Made by a program: the position numbers and the translations under genes | In this document: positions 24,919 to 33,574 of the stretch, piece by piece | Layout: each line of letters opens with the position of its first letter | How positions within the stretch are numbered: position 1 is the first letter of the stretch | The notes under the pieces: model-generated | Seen by the model: only the letters and a program-made list of their open reading frames with translations | Told to the model about the DNA's origin: nothing | Database searches by the model: none | Assembly: GCA_014240165.1 (NCBI GenBank) | Contig: JAAZXM010000038.1 | Coordinates: 1 to 37,156, forward strand | DNA from: Myxococcales bacterium | Lineage (GTDB): Bacteria; Myxococcota_A; UBA9160; UBA4427 | Direction of reading: 5' to 3' | DNA length: 37,156 nt

Positions 24919-26322
24919 TCATCTCAGCGAGTGGGGGGCCCAGCGATTCGCCCAGGGGCGGGCTTCCTCGAGTTCGTAGGCGAGGGTATAGAGAAGGGCA
25001 TCGCATCCGCGGCCCGCGATGAAATGGCTCCCGATGGGGACTTCCGCCTCCCAATAGAGCGGAACCGACATGGCGGGATGGCCGCCAAAGTTCACCGGCC
25101 CGGTGAACTGAAGGTGAGCCATCAGCCAGCGAAACTTCTCCTTGGTGTAGAGGTCACGGGGGCTGGCCTCCCCGAGGCGCGGACAGGCCACCGGGCTCAC
25201 CGGGGTGAGGAGAACGTCGCAGGCCTCGAGGGCTTCGTCGAAGGCCCCGGGAACGGCGTCGAAGACGCGATGCCTGTCCTCGAGCCGAGCCGCATCGAAA
25301 TGCGCGGCCTCTTCGGCGAAAGAAGCCATCCAGGGCGTGAGCAGCCCCGACTCCAGGATTCCCTTGCCCGTGAGTTTCTCGATGGCGGGCCCCACCGGGC
25401 GAAATTTCTCGGCCGAGAAGGACTCGTAGGCGTCGATGAAGGCGTCCAGGTCGGGAATCGGGTAGGGGACTTCGATGATTTCGTGGCCCAGGGCCTGAAG
25501 TAGCAGGGCGGCGTCTTCCTGGGCCTCGCGCACATCGCTCGTGATCTCCAGCGGGCCGGGGGCCTCCACCACGTGGCCGATGCGCAGGCGCCGGGTGTCC
25601 GGGCCCTCCACGAAACCCACCGGGGCGTAGACGTCGCCCGATTTATCCTCGGTGCAGTCGAATAGGGCAGCGCTGTCGCGCACCGTGCGGCTCAGGGATT
25701 GGTTGGTCTTGACCTGGTCATGGCTGCCGTCGGCTTCGCCCGAAAGCATGCGAAAGCGGCTGGGCTTCATGCCCAGCAGTCCGGTGGCCGAGGCGGGTAG
25801 CCGGCAGGAACCGCCGCCGTCGGTGCCGTGCGCCAGGGGAACGCAGCCGCTCGCCACCGCAGCCGCCGAGCCGCCACTGGAAGTGAAGGTCGAGTACTCG
25901 AGGTTCCAGGGATTTCGCGTGGGGCCGAAGACCTCATTGTCGGTCAGCACGTGACCCGCCAGTTCGGGGACGTTCGTCATGCCCAGGATGTTGAAGCCCG
26001 CGGCTTCCAGGGCATCGATATAGGCCACGTTTCGCTCGGGCACGTTGGCGAGGTAGAGCCGCGATCCGTCGGTGCGGCGCAGTCCCCCGATATCGATCAT
26101 GTCCTTGCAGAGAATCGGGACGCCGGCGAAGGGCCCCGTGCCCAACGGGCGCTTCGCGCGTTCCCGGGCGCGCAGGAAGTCTTCAGTCGTGATGAAATTG
26201 AGTTCTGCGTGGGCGGCCTCCACGCGGCGGATCACGATTTCCGTGAGTTCACCCGGCGAGATTTCACCATTTCGGACCCGTTCAGCGAGCCCGAGGGCGT
26301 CTTCTTCGAGAAATTCGTCCAC
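24919..26322 (-). CDS. Amidase-signature family hydrolase
   Basis: A 467-residue amidase. The Ser-cisSer-Lys triad is visible: Lys73 (PILCKDMIDIGG), Ser148 (STFTSSGGSAAAVASG) and nucleophile Ser172 (HGTDGGGSCRLPAS), with the standard 24-residue spacing between the serines. The family hydrolyses amides or carbamates; GatA is a member, but no gatB or gatC is nearby, so a catabolic amidase is likelier. It starts with GTG preceded by GGGAGG at 10 bases. It is convergent with the flavoprotein gene (52-base gap) and divergent from the enoyl-CoA hydratase gene. Cleavage of an N-acyl or amide substrate feeding the nearby CoA ligase is a guess from context. Confidence 0.93.
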   Translation of the reverse strand: MDEFLEEDALGLAERVRNGEISPGELTEIVIRRVEAAHAELNFITTEDFLRARERAKRPLGTGPFAGVPILCKDMIDIGGLRRTDGSRLYLANVPERNVAYIDALEAAGFNILGMTNVPELAGHVLTDNEVFGPTRNPWNLEYSTFTSSGGSAAAVASGCVPLAHGTDGGGSCRLPASATGLLGMKPSRFRMLSGEADGSHDQVKTNQSLSRTVRDSAALFDCTEDKSGDVYAPVGFVEGPDTRRLRIGHVVEAPGPLEITSDVREAQEDAALLLQALGHEIIEVPYPIPDLDAFIDAYESFSAEKFRPVGPAIEKLTGKGILESGLLTPWMASFAEEAAHFDAARLEDRHRVFDAVPGAFDEALEACDVLLTPVSPVACPRLGEASPRDLYTKEKFRWLMAHLQFTGPVNFGGHPAMSVPLYWEAEVPIGSHFIAGRGCDALLYTLAYELEEARPWANRWAPHSLR

Positions 26323-26452
26323 GCTGCTGCGGCCTCCCTTCGAGGACCGGCAAGCCTAACCCAGCGAGTCGGGCGCGTCCCTCGCGCGGGCTATGCTGAC
26401 GGACCGCGGCCCTGCCTGGCGCTGGCGGATGAACCCACGAAGCGGAGAAAAA

Positions 26453-27238
26453 ATGTCGAACGGGCTGCGCTACGAAATCAGCGATGGGGTAGCGGTCTTC
26501 ACCATCGACAATCCGCCGGTCAATGCGTGGACCCCGGCCATGCACAAGGCCTTCTACGATCGCCTCGTCGAGTTTCTCGGTGATGACTCGGTTCGCGTGG
26601 GAATCCTGACCGGGGCCGGCGAGCGTTGCTTTTCGGCGGGGGATGACATCAAGACCCCTCGGCCTCAGCGTACCCACGCCGAACTCAATCGCAGATTCCT
26701 GGAGGGCATGAAACCCGAGACCGATCTCGATTTCCCGGGCTGGGAAAACGAAGTGATGGCGCTGAAGCGCTACAAGCCGATCATTGGCGCCATCAACGGC
26801 ACCGCGGTGGGGGGCGGGTTCGGCTACCTGATGCTGCTGACGGATATTCGCATCGCGGCGCGGGGGGCCAAGCTGGGCCTGCCCGAGATCCAATACGGCA
26901 TGGCGGGCGCCGGGGGAGCGCTGCAGCTCGGCAATGCGATCTCTCACGTGGATGCCATGTACCTGCTACTGACCGGCGAACTCGTCGATGCCCAGCGCGC
27001 CTGCGAGATGCGCCTGGTCAACGAGGTGGTAGAGCCCGAGAAGTTGATGGAGCGGGCCCTCGAGGTGGCGGGCAAGATCGCCGCCCACGATCGCCTGGCC
27101 ATCAAGGTGGAGATGGAATCCTATTACCGGGGCCGTGACCTGCCCCGCGACCAGGCCCTGGCGCTTTCGGGCTTCATGTTTCGCATGATTCGCAGCACGT
27201 TTCCCGAGAAGCCGCCGCTTCAGGATGAAGAAGGTTGA
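26453..27238 (+). CDS. Enoyl-CoA hydratase/isomerase (crotonase) family protein
   Basis: A 261-residue crotonase. The oxyanion-hole loops are RCFSAGDDIK near residue 65 and INGTAVGGGFGYLMLLTDIRIAA near 116-138; the catalytic-Glu region is GLPEIQYGMAGAGGALQL near 145-162. Crotonases act on acyl-CoA thioesters in beta-oxidation or aromatic-side-chain and isoprenoid breakdown. The ATG at 26453 follows AGCGGAG and begins at the family's first strand; upstream in-frame ATGs give a non-homologous tail. The acyl-CoA ligase gene begins 37 bases after the stop, so the two are almost certainly one operon: ligase makes the thioester, the crotonase hydrates or isomerises it. Confidence 0.93.
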   Translation: MSNGLRYEISDGVAVFTIDNPPVNAWTPAMHKAFYDRLVEFLGDDSVRVGILTGAGERCFSAGDDIKTPRPQRTHAELNRRFLEGMKPETDLDFPGWENEVMALKRYKPIIGAINGTAVGGGFGYLMLLTDIRIAARGAKLGLPEIQYGMAGAGGALQLGNAISHVDAMYLLLTGELVDAQRACEMRLVNEVVEPEKLMERALEVAGKIAAHDRLAIKVEMESYYRGRDLPRDQALALSGFMFRMIRSTFPEKPPLQDEEG

Positions 27239-27275
27239 GCAGGGCGGGTTACTGCTGCCTGAAAGAGGAGAACTC

Positions 27276-28913
27276 ATGGGCGAAGCTCTAGGGCGGGGTG
27301 CGCTGGAAGAAGCCGCCCGTATTCGCGCGGAACTCGAATCCCATGCACTGCCCCGGAGTGTCGGCGATTTCCTGCGCGAGGCGGCGGCTTTGAGTCCCGA
27401 TGCGCCTCTTCTCGAGTTCTTCCAGCAGGACGAGCGCTACAGCTATGCGGAGATCGACGCACTCTCCAACCGCCTGGCGAATAGTCTGTGCGCTCTCGGC
27501 GTGCGAAAGGGAACGCACGTTGCCCTGATGATTCCCAACAGCGCGCCCTTCGTTGTCGCGTGGTTCGCCCTGGCGAAGCTTGGGGCCGTGATGGTGCCGG
27601 TCAATTTCAACTACACGGCCAGCGAACTCGCCTACGTCTTGCAGGATTCCGATAGCCAATTCCTGATCATCGAAGCGGATCTGCAGGGGGTTTTGGAGGC
27701 CATTCCCGCCGAGGATCGGCTCTTGCCTGGTGAACGGGTCGTGGTGGTGGGCGACGCCGCGGCGCCTCGCCACGGCTACGCGGCCCTGGTCGAGGCCGGC
27801 GATGCGGCGTTCGCGCCTCCGGATGATGTGGCGCCCACGGATCTGCTGAGCATTCAATACACCTCGGGGACCACGGGTATGCCCAAGGGCTGCATGCAGA
27901 CCCACCGCTTCTGGCTTATGGCGAGCCTGGTGGCCGCCCGGGCCCATGGGATGCAGGTGAAAAATATCCTGGTCACCTTTCCCCTCTTCTATCTCGACCC
28001 CCAACTCCAGGTGCTCACCGCAATTCACGCCCAGGGAACGGCCTTCGTTGCCCGGCAGCACAGCCTGAAGGAATTCATGGGCTGGATCAAATCATTCCGG
28101 ATCCACATGGCCACCATCACGCCGCCTGTCTATCACGCCATCGAGCCTCTCCCGGATGATGCCGACAATGACCTGCGTTTTATCGCCGCCTTCTATCATA
28201 AGGAGGATACCCACCGCGCCCTGGAAGAACGTTTCGGTGCGGTGGCTCGAGATGCATTCGGCATGACGGAAATCGGCGTCGGGACCTTCACCCCCAGCGC
28301 GGCCACCCATATGGTGGGGAGCGGAACCTGCGGCCTGGCGGCGCCGTTCCGAGAGGTCAAAGTCTGTGACGAAAATGGCGATGAAATTCCGCGCGGCGAA
28401 ACAGGAGAGTTGTGTTTCGCTGGAGAGGGCATTCTCCTGGGGTATTACAAAAGGCCCGAGGCGAACGCGGGATCGTTTCGCGGGCGTTGGTTTCGCACGG
28501 GCGATTTGGCGCGGATGGACGACGAAGGATATGTCTGGATCGTCGGGCGCATGAAGGACATGATCAAGCGCAGCGGCGAGAACATTGCCGCGGTGGAAGT
28601 CGAGGGTGTGCTCGCCCAGCATCCGGACATCGTTGAGGCGGCAGTACTCCCGGTACCCGACCGGCTTCGCAAGGAAGAGGTGAAGGCGTATCTCATCCTT
28701 CAGCCCGGGAAGAGCGCCACCGACCTGCCACCTGCGGCAGTGACTGCCCATTGCGAAGGCCACCTGGCGCCCTTCAAGATCCCCCGTTTCATCGCCTACG
28801 TGGAAGAGCTTCCACGGACGCCCTCGAATAAGGTCGCCAAGGCGCGTCTGGTGGAAGCAGCTGACGATCTTCGAATGGGCGCATACGATCGCCTGGACGA
28901 TGTCTGGCGCTAG
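27276..28913 (+). CDS. AMP-dependent acyl-CoA synthetase/ligase (ANL superfamily)
   Basis: A 545-residue adenylate-forming enzyme that activates a carboxylic acid as acyl-AMP and then acyl-CoA. Seen: P-loop-like IQYTSGTTGMPKGCM near 198-212, DAFGMTEIG near 327, RWFRTGDLARMDDEGYVWIVGRMKDMIKRSGENI near 402-435 (A5-A8 motifs), and the catalytic Lys region TPSNKVAKARL near the C-terminus. The ATG at 27276 has a strong AAAGAGGAG; the ATG at 27225, inside the crotonase gene, adds a non-homologous tail. Its stop TAG shares the tetranucleotide CTAG with the stop of the convergent histidine kinase gene. Architecture resembles fatty-acid or carnitine-CoA ligases, but the acid is unknown. Confidence 0.93.
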   Translation: MGEALGRGALEEAARIRAELESHALPRSVGDFLREAAALSPDAPLLEFFQQDERYSYAEIDALSNRLANSLCALGVRKGTHVALMIPNSAPFVVAWFALAKLGAVMVPVNFNYTASELAYVLQDSDSQFLIIEADLQGVLEAIPAEDRLLPGERVVVVGDAAAPRHGYAALVEAGDAAFAPPDDVAPTDLLSIQYTSGTTGMPKGCMQTHRFWLMASLVAARAHGMQVKNILVTFPLFYLDPQLQVLTAIHAQGTAFVARQHSLKEFMGWIKSFRIHMATITPPVYHAIEPLPDDADNDLRFIAAFYHKEDTHRALEERFGAVARDAFGMTEIGVGTFTPSAATHMVGSGTCGLAAPFREVKVCDENGDEIPRGETGELCFAGEGILLGYYKRPEANAGSFRGRWFRTGDLARMDDEGYVWIVGRMKDMIKRSGENIAAVEVEGVLAQHPDIVEAAVLPVPDRLRKEEVKAYLILQPGKSATDLPPAAVTAHCEGHLAPFKIPRFIAYVEELPRTPSNKVAKARLVEAADDLRMGAYDRLDDVWR

Positions 28914-30664
28914 TCGATGGGCGCAAGTGAGGAACTGGCCCCGCTGGATGTAGCGGCGGAGGAAGTGGATGGGAGCGGCCGGTTCGGGGTCGCTTTCGTT
29001 GATCCAGGTCGGTGTCGAGCGGCGTTTTTTTCCACCAGGCGCCCAAGAGAATTCGAGACATCGGTCAGGTTATAGGGTTTGAAGAGCACCGGGAACCTGC
29101 TTTTCGCAACGCGGCCCTTTTCCTCCCGGCGCGCCTGGTCGTAGCCGGTCGCGAGCTGAATTCCGATTGTTGGGTAGCGAGCCGAAACCGCCTCGGCGAG
29201 TGCCCATCCGTTCAGTTGGCCGGGCATGACGATATCGCTGAAGAGAATATCGATGTCGCCGTTGCTCTCGTTGATATAGCTGAGTGCCTCATCGCCGTTG
29301 GCGGCTTCGATGACGTTGTAGCCGGATCTCTTGAGCCAGCGTGCAGCGAGTTTGAGTACATCGGGTTCGTCGTCAACGACGAGAATGGTGGTGTTTTCGT
29401 TCCCTGGAGCAGAATCGACGGTGAGGTTCACGGTGCTCGTTTCGTCCTCGGTGAGGACTGGGCTGCTGCGGGGCAGAAAGAGTTCGACTGTGGTGCCCAC
29501 GCCGAGTTCGCTGAAAATGCGCATGGTACCGCCGGACTGATCCACGAAGCCCACCACTGAACTCAAGCCGAGGCCCGATCCCTCGCCGACATGTTTGGTG
29601 GTGAAATAGGGCTCGGTAATCTTGCCCAGCAATTCGGCTTCGATCCCGGTCCCGTTGTCGGATATCTGGATACAGATGAAGTCCGCGTCGCTCTTCGCAG
29701 CGGTTTCCGATAGGGCTTCATCGCCCGTATTGGGTCCGCTGGGGAAACTCTTGAGCGTGATTTTTCCATTGGCCGGCATGGCGTCACGGGCGTTGATACA
29801 GAGGTTGAGAAGCGCTGCCTCAAATTGAGGTCGGTCAACGAATGTCGCCAGTTCGCTCCCGTGGTTGGAGACCTCCAGGGTGACGAACTCGCCCAGGACC
29901 CGGCCGAGGGATCGCTGGAAGTCGTTTAGAACGCTTTCCATGCCGCACGTTTTAGGTTCGAGGCTTTGGAGCCTGGAGAAAGCGAGGAGATTGCGAACGA
30001 GTTCTGACCCATTGCGCGCAGCTTTCATCGCATCGTCAACGATTTCGCGTTCATCGCTGCTCTGCGGTGCAAGCATGGAGAGGTTTCCAGTGACTACTGT
30101 AAGAAGGTTGTTGAAATCATGGGCGATCCCGCCCGTGAGGCTTCCGATTGCTTCGAGCTTCGCGCGCTGCCGCAGTTGCTCTTCCTGCTCCAGCCTTTCG
30201 GTGATGTCCTGGCCGATCCCGATCACGCCGAGGATTTCCTGATTCTTGGCTCGCCGGGTTGTTGCATTCAGGAGGAGGTGAATCCGCTTCCCGGATTTCG
30301 TGATGAGGGGGAATTCGTAGTTCGATGTCTCGTCTCCGATCAATGCTTTTTGGAGGACCGTTCTGACAGAGGCCGAGTAGTCCTCTGTGATGAAGGATTC
30401 GACCAGATCCTTGCCGAGCGCGTGCTGTTTCGAGAACCCTGTGATGTGTGCCGCGGTCTGGTTCCATTCATTGACCCGGCCCGCGGAGTCGATGCCAATG
30501 ATGGGGGCATTGGCGGTATCGATCAGGCGCGTAAGGTCGTCGGCGACCCGTTCGCGTTCAGCCCGGGCGAGGGCCAACTCTTGGGACCACTCGTGGTCGC
30601 AGAAAGCGCAGGCTTGTCGCTCCGCTGCTTCGAAGTCGTTTGTTCCGTCGTTCTTCGAGACCAT
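28910..30664 (-). CDS. PAS-domain hybrid sensor histidine kinase with C-terminal receiver
   Basis: A 584-residue cytoplasmic-looking kinase without membrane helices. Order: short N-terminus with a CAFC pair (19-22), helix, PAS domain (about 45-160, ending GVIGIGQDITER), HisKA with phospho-acceptor His182 (TGGIAHDFNNLLT), HATPase_c with the N-box near 287-294 (NLCINARDAM), DNGTG (336-340) and GEGSGLGLSS (360-369), then a receiver domain (427-540) with ILVVDDEPDV and Asp477 (LFSDIVMPG), and a Ser/Pro/Thr-rich tail. His182 would pass phosphate to its own receiver or a separate phosphotransfer protein; no partner gene is in the window. The ATG has AGGAG upstream. It lies 284 bases downstream of the desaturase gene on the same strand, probably with its own promoter. 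Confidence 0.95.
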   Translation of the reverse strand: MVSKNDGTNDFEAAERQACAFCDHEWSQELALARAERERVADDLTRLIDTANAPIIGIDSAGRVNEWNQTAAHITGFSKQHALGKDLVESFITEDYSASVRTVLQKALIGDETSNYEFPLITKSGKRIHLLLNATTRRAKNQEILGVIGIGQDITERLEQEEQLRQRAKLEAIGSLTGGIAHDFNNLLTVVTGNLSMLAPQSSDEREIVDDAMKAARNGSELVRNLLAFSRLQSLEPKTCGMESVLNDFQRSLGRVLGEFVTLEVSNHGSELATFVDRPQFEAALLNLCINARDAMPANGKITLKSFPSGPNTGDEALSETAAKSDADFICIQISDNGTGIEAELLGKITEPYFTTKHVGEGSGLGLSSVVGFVDQSGGTMRIFSELGVGTTVELFLPRSSPVLTEDETSTVNLTVDSAPGNENTTILVVDDEPDVLKLAARWLKRSGYNVIEAANGDEALSYINESNGDIDILFSDIVMPGQLNGWALAEAVSARYPTIGIQLATGYDQARREEKGRVAKSRFPVLFKPYNLTDVSNSLGRLVEKNAARHRPGSTKATPNRPLPSTSSAATSSGASSSLAPID

Positions 30665-30762
30665 GGTTTTTCTTTCTCCTGGAGATTCCTTCGAGGCTGG
30701 CCAGTCAGGGGGGGGGACGGGCCTGAGGGGGCAGCCCGGGCCTTGGGGCTGGGTTCATATAT

Positions 30763-30779
30763 TTGCAGTCGTAATGCAA
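30763..30779. promoter_or_regulatory. Possible operator: TTGCA-N7-TGCAA upstream of the histidine kinase
   Basis: A perfect but short dyad, TTGCA (30763-30767) and TGCAA (30775-30779) separated by 7 bases, sits in the only AT-rich part (about 30755-30785) of the 284-base gap between the desaturase and kinase genes. An ATATAT next to it could be a -10 for the kinase. Five-base arms can occur by chance, so this is weak. Confidence 0.25.
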
Positions 30780-30948
30780 TACAGGTGCCAAGGCGTGCGG
30801 GCGCAAAAACCGGGCGAATTGGCCCTCTGGGCGCGCTGGGAGAGGCTCGCCCGAGTGCGGGGTTCGGTTTGCGCCGGTTCAGTGGTCGAAAATGACCGCT
30901 TGGGCGGGCCGCGTTTCCCGGGCGCCGCCCATGCGCAACTCGATCGGG

Positions 30949-31818
30949 TCAGCCGATCCGGTGGATGGGCGCGCCGCGAGCGGCCATGATCGTTTCGATC
31001 TGCTCGAAAACCTCGCGGTAGCGGTAGAAGGGGATGCGAGGGAAGAGGTGGTGTACCGAGTGGTAATTCTGCCAGAGCCATAGCCAGGTCACCGGGCCAT
31101 TGATCCAAGCGGGCAGGATGATGGTGGACGTGTCCACATAGCGGCCGCGTTCGGTATTGGGGTGGTGGACCGCCACGGCAAAGAGGGCGACGATGATGAA
31201 GTTGCCCAGGATATTGGCGAGCACGGTGAGAACCAGCACCTCCATGGGATAGCCCGCCAGGGCGAGCGCGCCTCGGGCGCCGACGCTGACGGCGATTTCC
31301 GCCGCCGCCAGTATGCGGTCGCGCTTCGTGGTGGTGGGCCAGGCGGGGCCCAGAAAGAATGTGTACTGCTTGACGATGCTGCGGATACTGGCCCCGAAGA
31401 GCGAAATGGGCCCGGGCCTGCCTTCGATAGCCATCACCATGTCGGGGTCGGTCTCAGGATCGTTCGTCGTGCGGTGGTGGGCGAGGTGGTTGATCCGGTG
31501 GATGGTCAGCGGGATGGCCATAATGAAGCCCGACGCGTAGCCCAGCACTTCGTTGTACCAGCGGGCGGGCTGGCCGAAACCCGAGACGTTCGAGTGGACG
31601 GTTTCGTGGAGGATCGTGTAGCTCGCGTAGACGAGGATGCCGGAGACGAAGAAGCCGGCGACGAGGCTGAGCCGTCCCTGGGCGACGGCCACGAAGTTCA
31701 GCGCATAGAAGGCCACCACGCCTGCGGCCAACAGGATCGTGGGCCATGCGGTTCCCCCCATGGCCAGCTTGGCTTGGCGCATGGCGTCCCGGTCCAGGCT
31801 GCTCGAGTTCTCGGGCAT
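30949..31818 (-). CDS. Membrane fatty-acid desaturase/hydroxylase family protein
   Basis: A 289-residue integral membrane di-iron enzyme. The histidine boxes are HETVH (71-75), HRINHLAHHRTT (107-118, with HxxHH) and HSVHH in the C-terminal QNYHSVHHLFP. Hydrophobic helices lie near 24-48, 50-70, 90-108 and about 195-220. This architecture fits soluble-electron-dependent fatty-acid desaturases and beta-carotene hydroxylase-type enzymes; which carbon is oxidised cannot be told. The ATG has GGAGG 10 bases upstream. It follows an acyl-CoA synthetase gene by 80 bases on the same strand, which favours a fatty-acyl substrate. Confidence 0.9.
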   Translation of the reverse strand: MPENSSSLDRDAMRQAKLAMGGTAWPTILLAAGVVAFYALNFVAVAQGRLSLVAGFFVSGILVYASYTILHETVHSNVSGFGQPARWYNEVLGYASGFIMAIPLTIHRINHLAHHRTTNDPETDPDMVMAIEGRPGPISLFGASIRSIVKQYTFFLGPAWPTTTKRDRILAAAEIAVSVGARGALALAGYPMEVLVLTVLANILGNFIIVALFAVAVHHPNTERGRYVDTSTIILPAWINGPVTWLWLWQNYHSVHHLFPRIPFYRYREVFEQIETIMAARGAPIHRIG

Positions 31819-31898
31819 TGAAGCTAAGCCTCCGGCTGTTTCGGCGAAGCTACGAGGTTACCCCATCGCTCCATTTCTGCCGACGAGCGCGACTCGAG

Positions 31899-33518
31899 TC
31901 AGGCCTCGAGCGCTTCCTCCACAGCTTTCCGCGCCCAGCCATAGTCGGCCTTGCCGTTGGGCGCGCGCTTGACGGTTTCCACCACGAAGAGGTTTTTAGG
32001 CACCTTGTAGGCAGCCAACCGGGAACGGGTGAATTCCCGAAGCCCCTCCGCATCGGCATCAGAGCCCGGACGCAGCGAGGCGACACCGGTCACTTTCTGG
32101 CCGAACTTTTCATCCTCCACCCCAACGACGAGACAATCCACTACATCCGGGTGGGATTTCACCGCTTCTTCCACTTCTTCGGGGTAGACCTTCTCGCCCG
32201 CGGTGTTGATGCAATTGGAGCCGCGGCCCAGCAGGGTGAGCGAACCGTCGGCCTCGACGATGGCCCAATCGCCGGGAAAGGAGTACCGCACACCGTCGAT
32301 GGTTCTGAAGGTGGCAGCGGATTTCGCTTCATCCTTGAAGTAGCCCAGGGGCACGGTCCCGCCGGCGGCCACCATGCCGGCCTCGCCCGAACCGGGGACG
32401 ACCTCGCGTCCGTCTTCGGTGAAAACCTTCGTGTTGGGCCCCATGGCAAATTTCGCGGTTTCTCCCACGTTGCCCCGGGTGGTGATCTGGGTGCCCATGC
32501 TTCCTTCGGTAGACCCCATGGCATCGATGAGGGTGAAGTCATGCCATTCAAGGAGACTCTGCTTGACCTCGGAAGTCCACATGACGCCCGAGGAGATCAG
32601 GAAGCGGATGGATGACAGGTCGTAGCTTCGGCCTTCATCCCGGGCCTTTTCGAGCGAGCGCAGCATGGGTTTCGCGAAAGCATCGCCCACAATCACGAGT
32701 TGGGTGCATTTCTCCGTGGACGCCACCTGCCAGAGTTCGTCGGCATCGAAGTTGCGGCTCTCGAGGCTGTGGACGGCTCCGCCTCCGAGATGCGAGACCA
32801 GGGCACCCAGCCACATGCCGGTGCCGTGCATGAGCGGGCAGCCGGGGAGGGAGCGAACCGGTTCGCCCGCTTCCCAGCGCGCTCGGGCCACGCCAGCGAT
32901 CTCTTCGGGCTGGGGAATCGCCAGCCCGTAGATGGGATAGCTGAGGCCCAGAAAGAGTTGGCACATACTGCCAATGTCGTACATGACGCCCTTGGGCATG
33001 CCCGTGGTGCCGCCGGTATAGAGCATGTAGAGATCGTCGGCGCTCCGGGCGATGCGCGGTGCGGGATCGTGGCCGGCGACGACGCTCTCGTAATCCAACG
33101 CCCCCGGCACTTTCTCGCCGCCGTCGTCCACCTGGATCCAGAGCTTGACCTTGGGCGCGCGCTCCATCACCCGGGCCACCCGCTCGCCCAGGCTCGTATG
33201 GAAGACCAATGCCTCGGCGTCGGAGTTGTCGAGCAGGTAGAGGAGTTCGTCGTCGAGGTAGCGGTAGTTGATATTGATGGGGACGCCCCGGCTCTTCATG
33301 CAGGCGAATTGGCTCTCGAGGTATTCGTTGCCGTTGTAGAGGTAGAGGCCCACCTTGGAATCGCGTTCGAGTCCCGCTTCCACAAAGGCGGAGGCCAACC
33401 GGGCGGCGCGGTCTTCGTACTCGGTCCATGTACGCCGGTTGTCGCCGCACACGACGGCATCGCGATCGCCGACTTCATCGGCAATGGATTCCCAGATGGT
33501 GGCGTAATGGAGTTCCAT
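31899..33518 (-). CDS. Acyl-CoA synthetase (FadD-like, ANL superfamily)
   Basis: A 539-residue adenylate-forming ligase. Seen: TWTEYEDRAARLASAF near 30-45, DLYMLYTGGTTGMPKGVMYD (the phosphate-binding motif), DAMGSTEGSMGTQ (A5), PGDWAIVEADGSLTLLGRGSNCINTAGEKVYPEEVEE (A7-A8) and the C-terminal lysine in RAPNGKADYGWAR. The ATG at 33518 is preceded by GGGAGAA and begins the family's N-terminus; the long frame upstream is antisense of the next gene. It is distinct from the 27276 ligase: the two differ clearly in their motifs. Set between a GST-like gene and a desaturase, it probably activates a fatty acid or related carboxylate. Confidence 0.93.
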   Translation of the reverse strand: MELHYATIWESIADEVGDRDAVVCGDNRRTWTEYEDRAARLASAFVEAGLERDSKVGLYLYNGNEYLESQFACMKSRGVPININYRYLDDELLYLLDNSDAEALVFHTSLGERVARVMERAPKVKLWIQVDDGGEKVPGALDYESVVAGHDPAPRIARSADDLYMLYTGGTTGMPKGVMYDIGSMCQLFLGLSYPIYGLAIPQPEEIAGVARARWEAGEPVRSLPGCPLMHGTGMWLGALVSHLGGGAVHSLESRNFDADELWQVASTEKCTQLVIVGDAFAKPMLRSLEKARDEGRSYDLSSIRFLISSGVMWTSEVKQSLLEWHDFTLIDAMGSTEGSMGTQITTRGNVGETAKFAMGPNTKVFTEDGREVVPGSGEAGMVAAGGTVPLGYFKDEAKSAATFRTIDGVRYSFPGDWAIVEADGSLTLLGRGSNCINTAGEKVYPEEVEEAVKSHPDVVDCLVVGVEDEKFGQKVTGVASLRPGSDADAEGLREFTRSRLAAYKVPKNLFVVETVKRAPNGKADYGWARKAVEEALEA

Positions 33519-33574
33519 GGTGTTCTCCCTCATTTTCCTTCGGGTGGGTTGTTGAAGGCGTCGCCCGACTTGTT

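Noticed and set aside
30708..30716. Run of nine Gs before the histidine kinase gene
   Set aside because: A single G-run in high-GC intergenic DNA with no further G-tracts at fitting spacing; not enough for a G-quadruplex or phase-variation claim.
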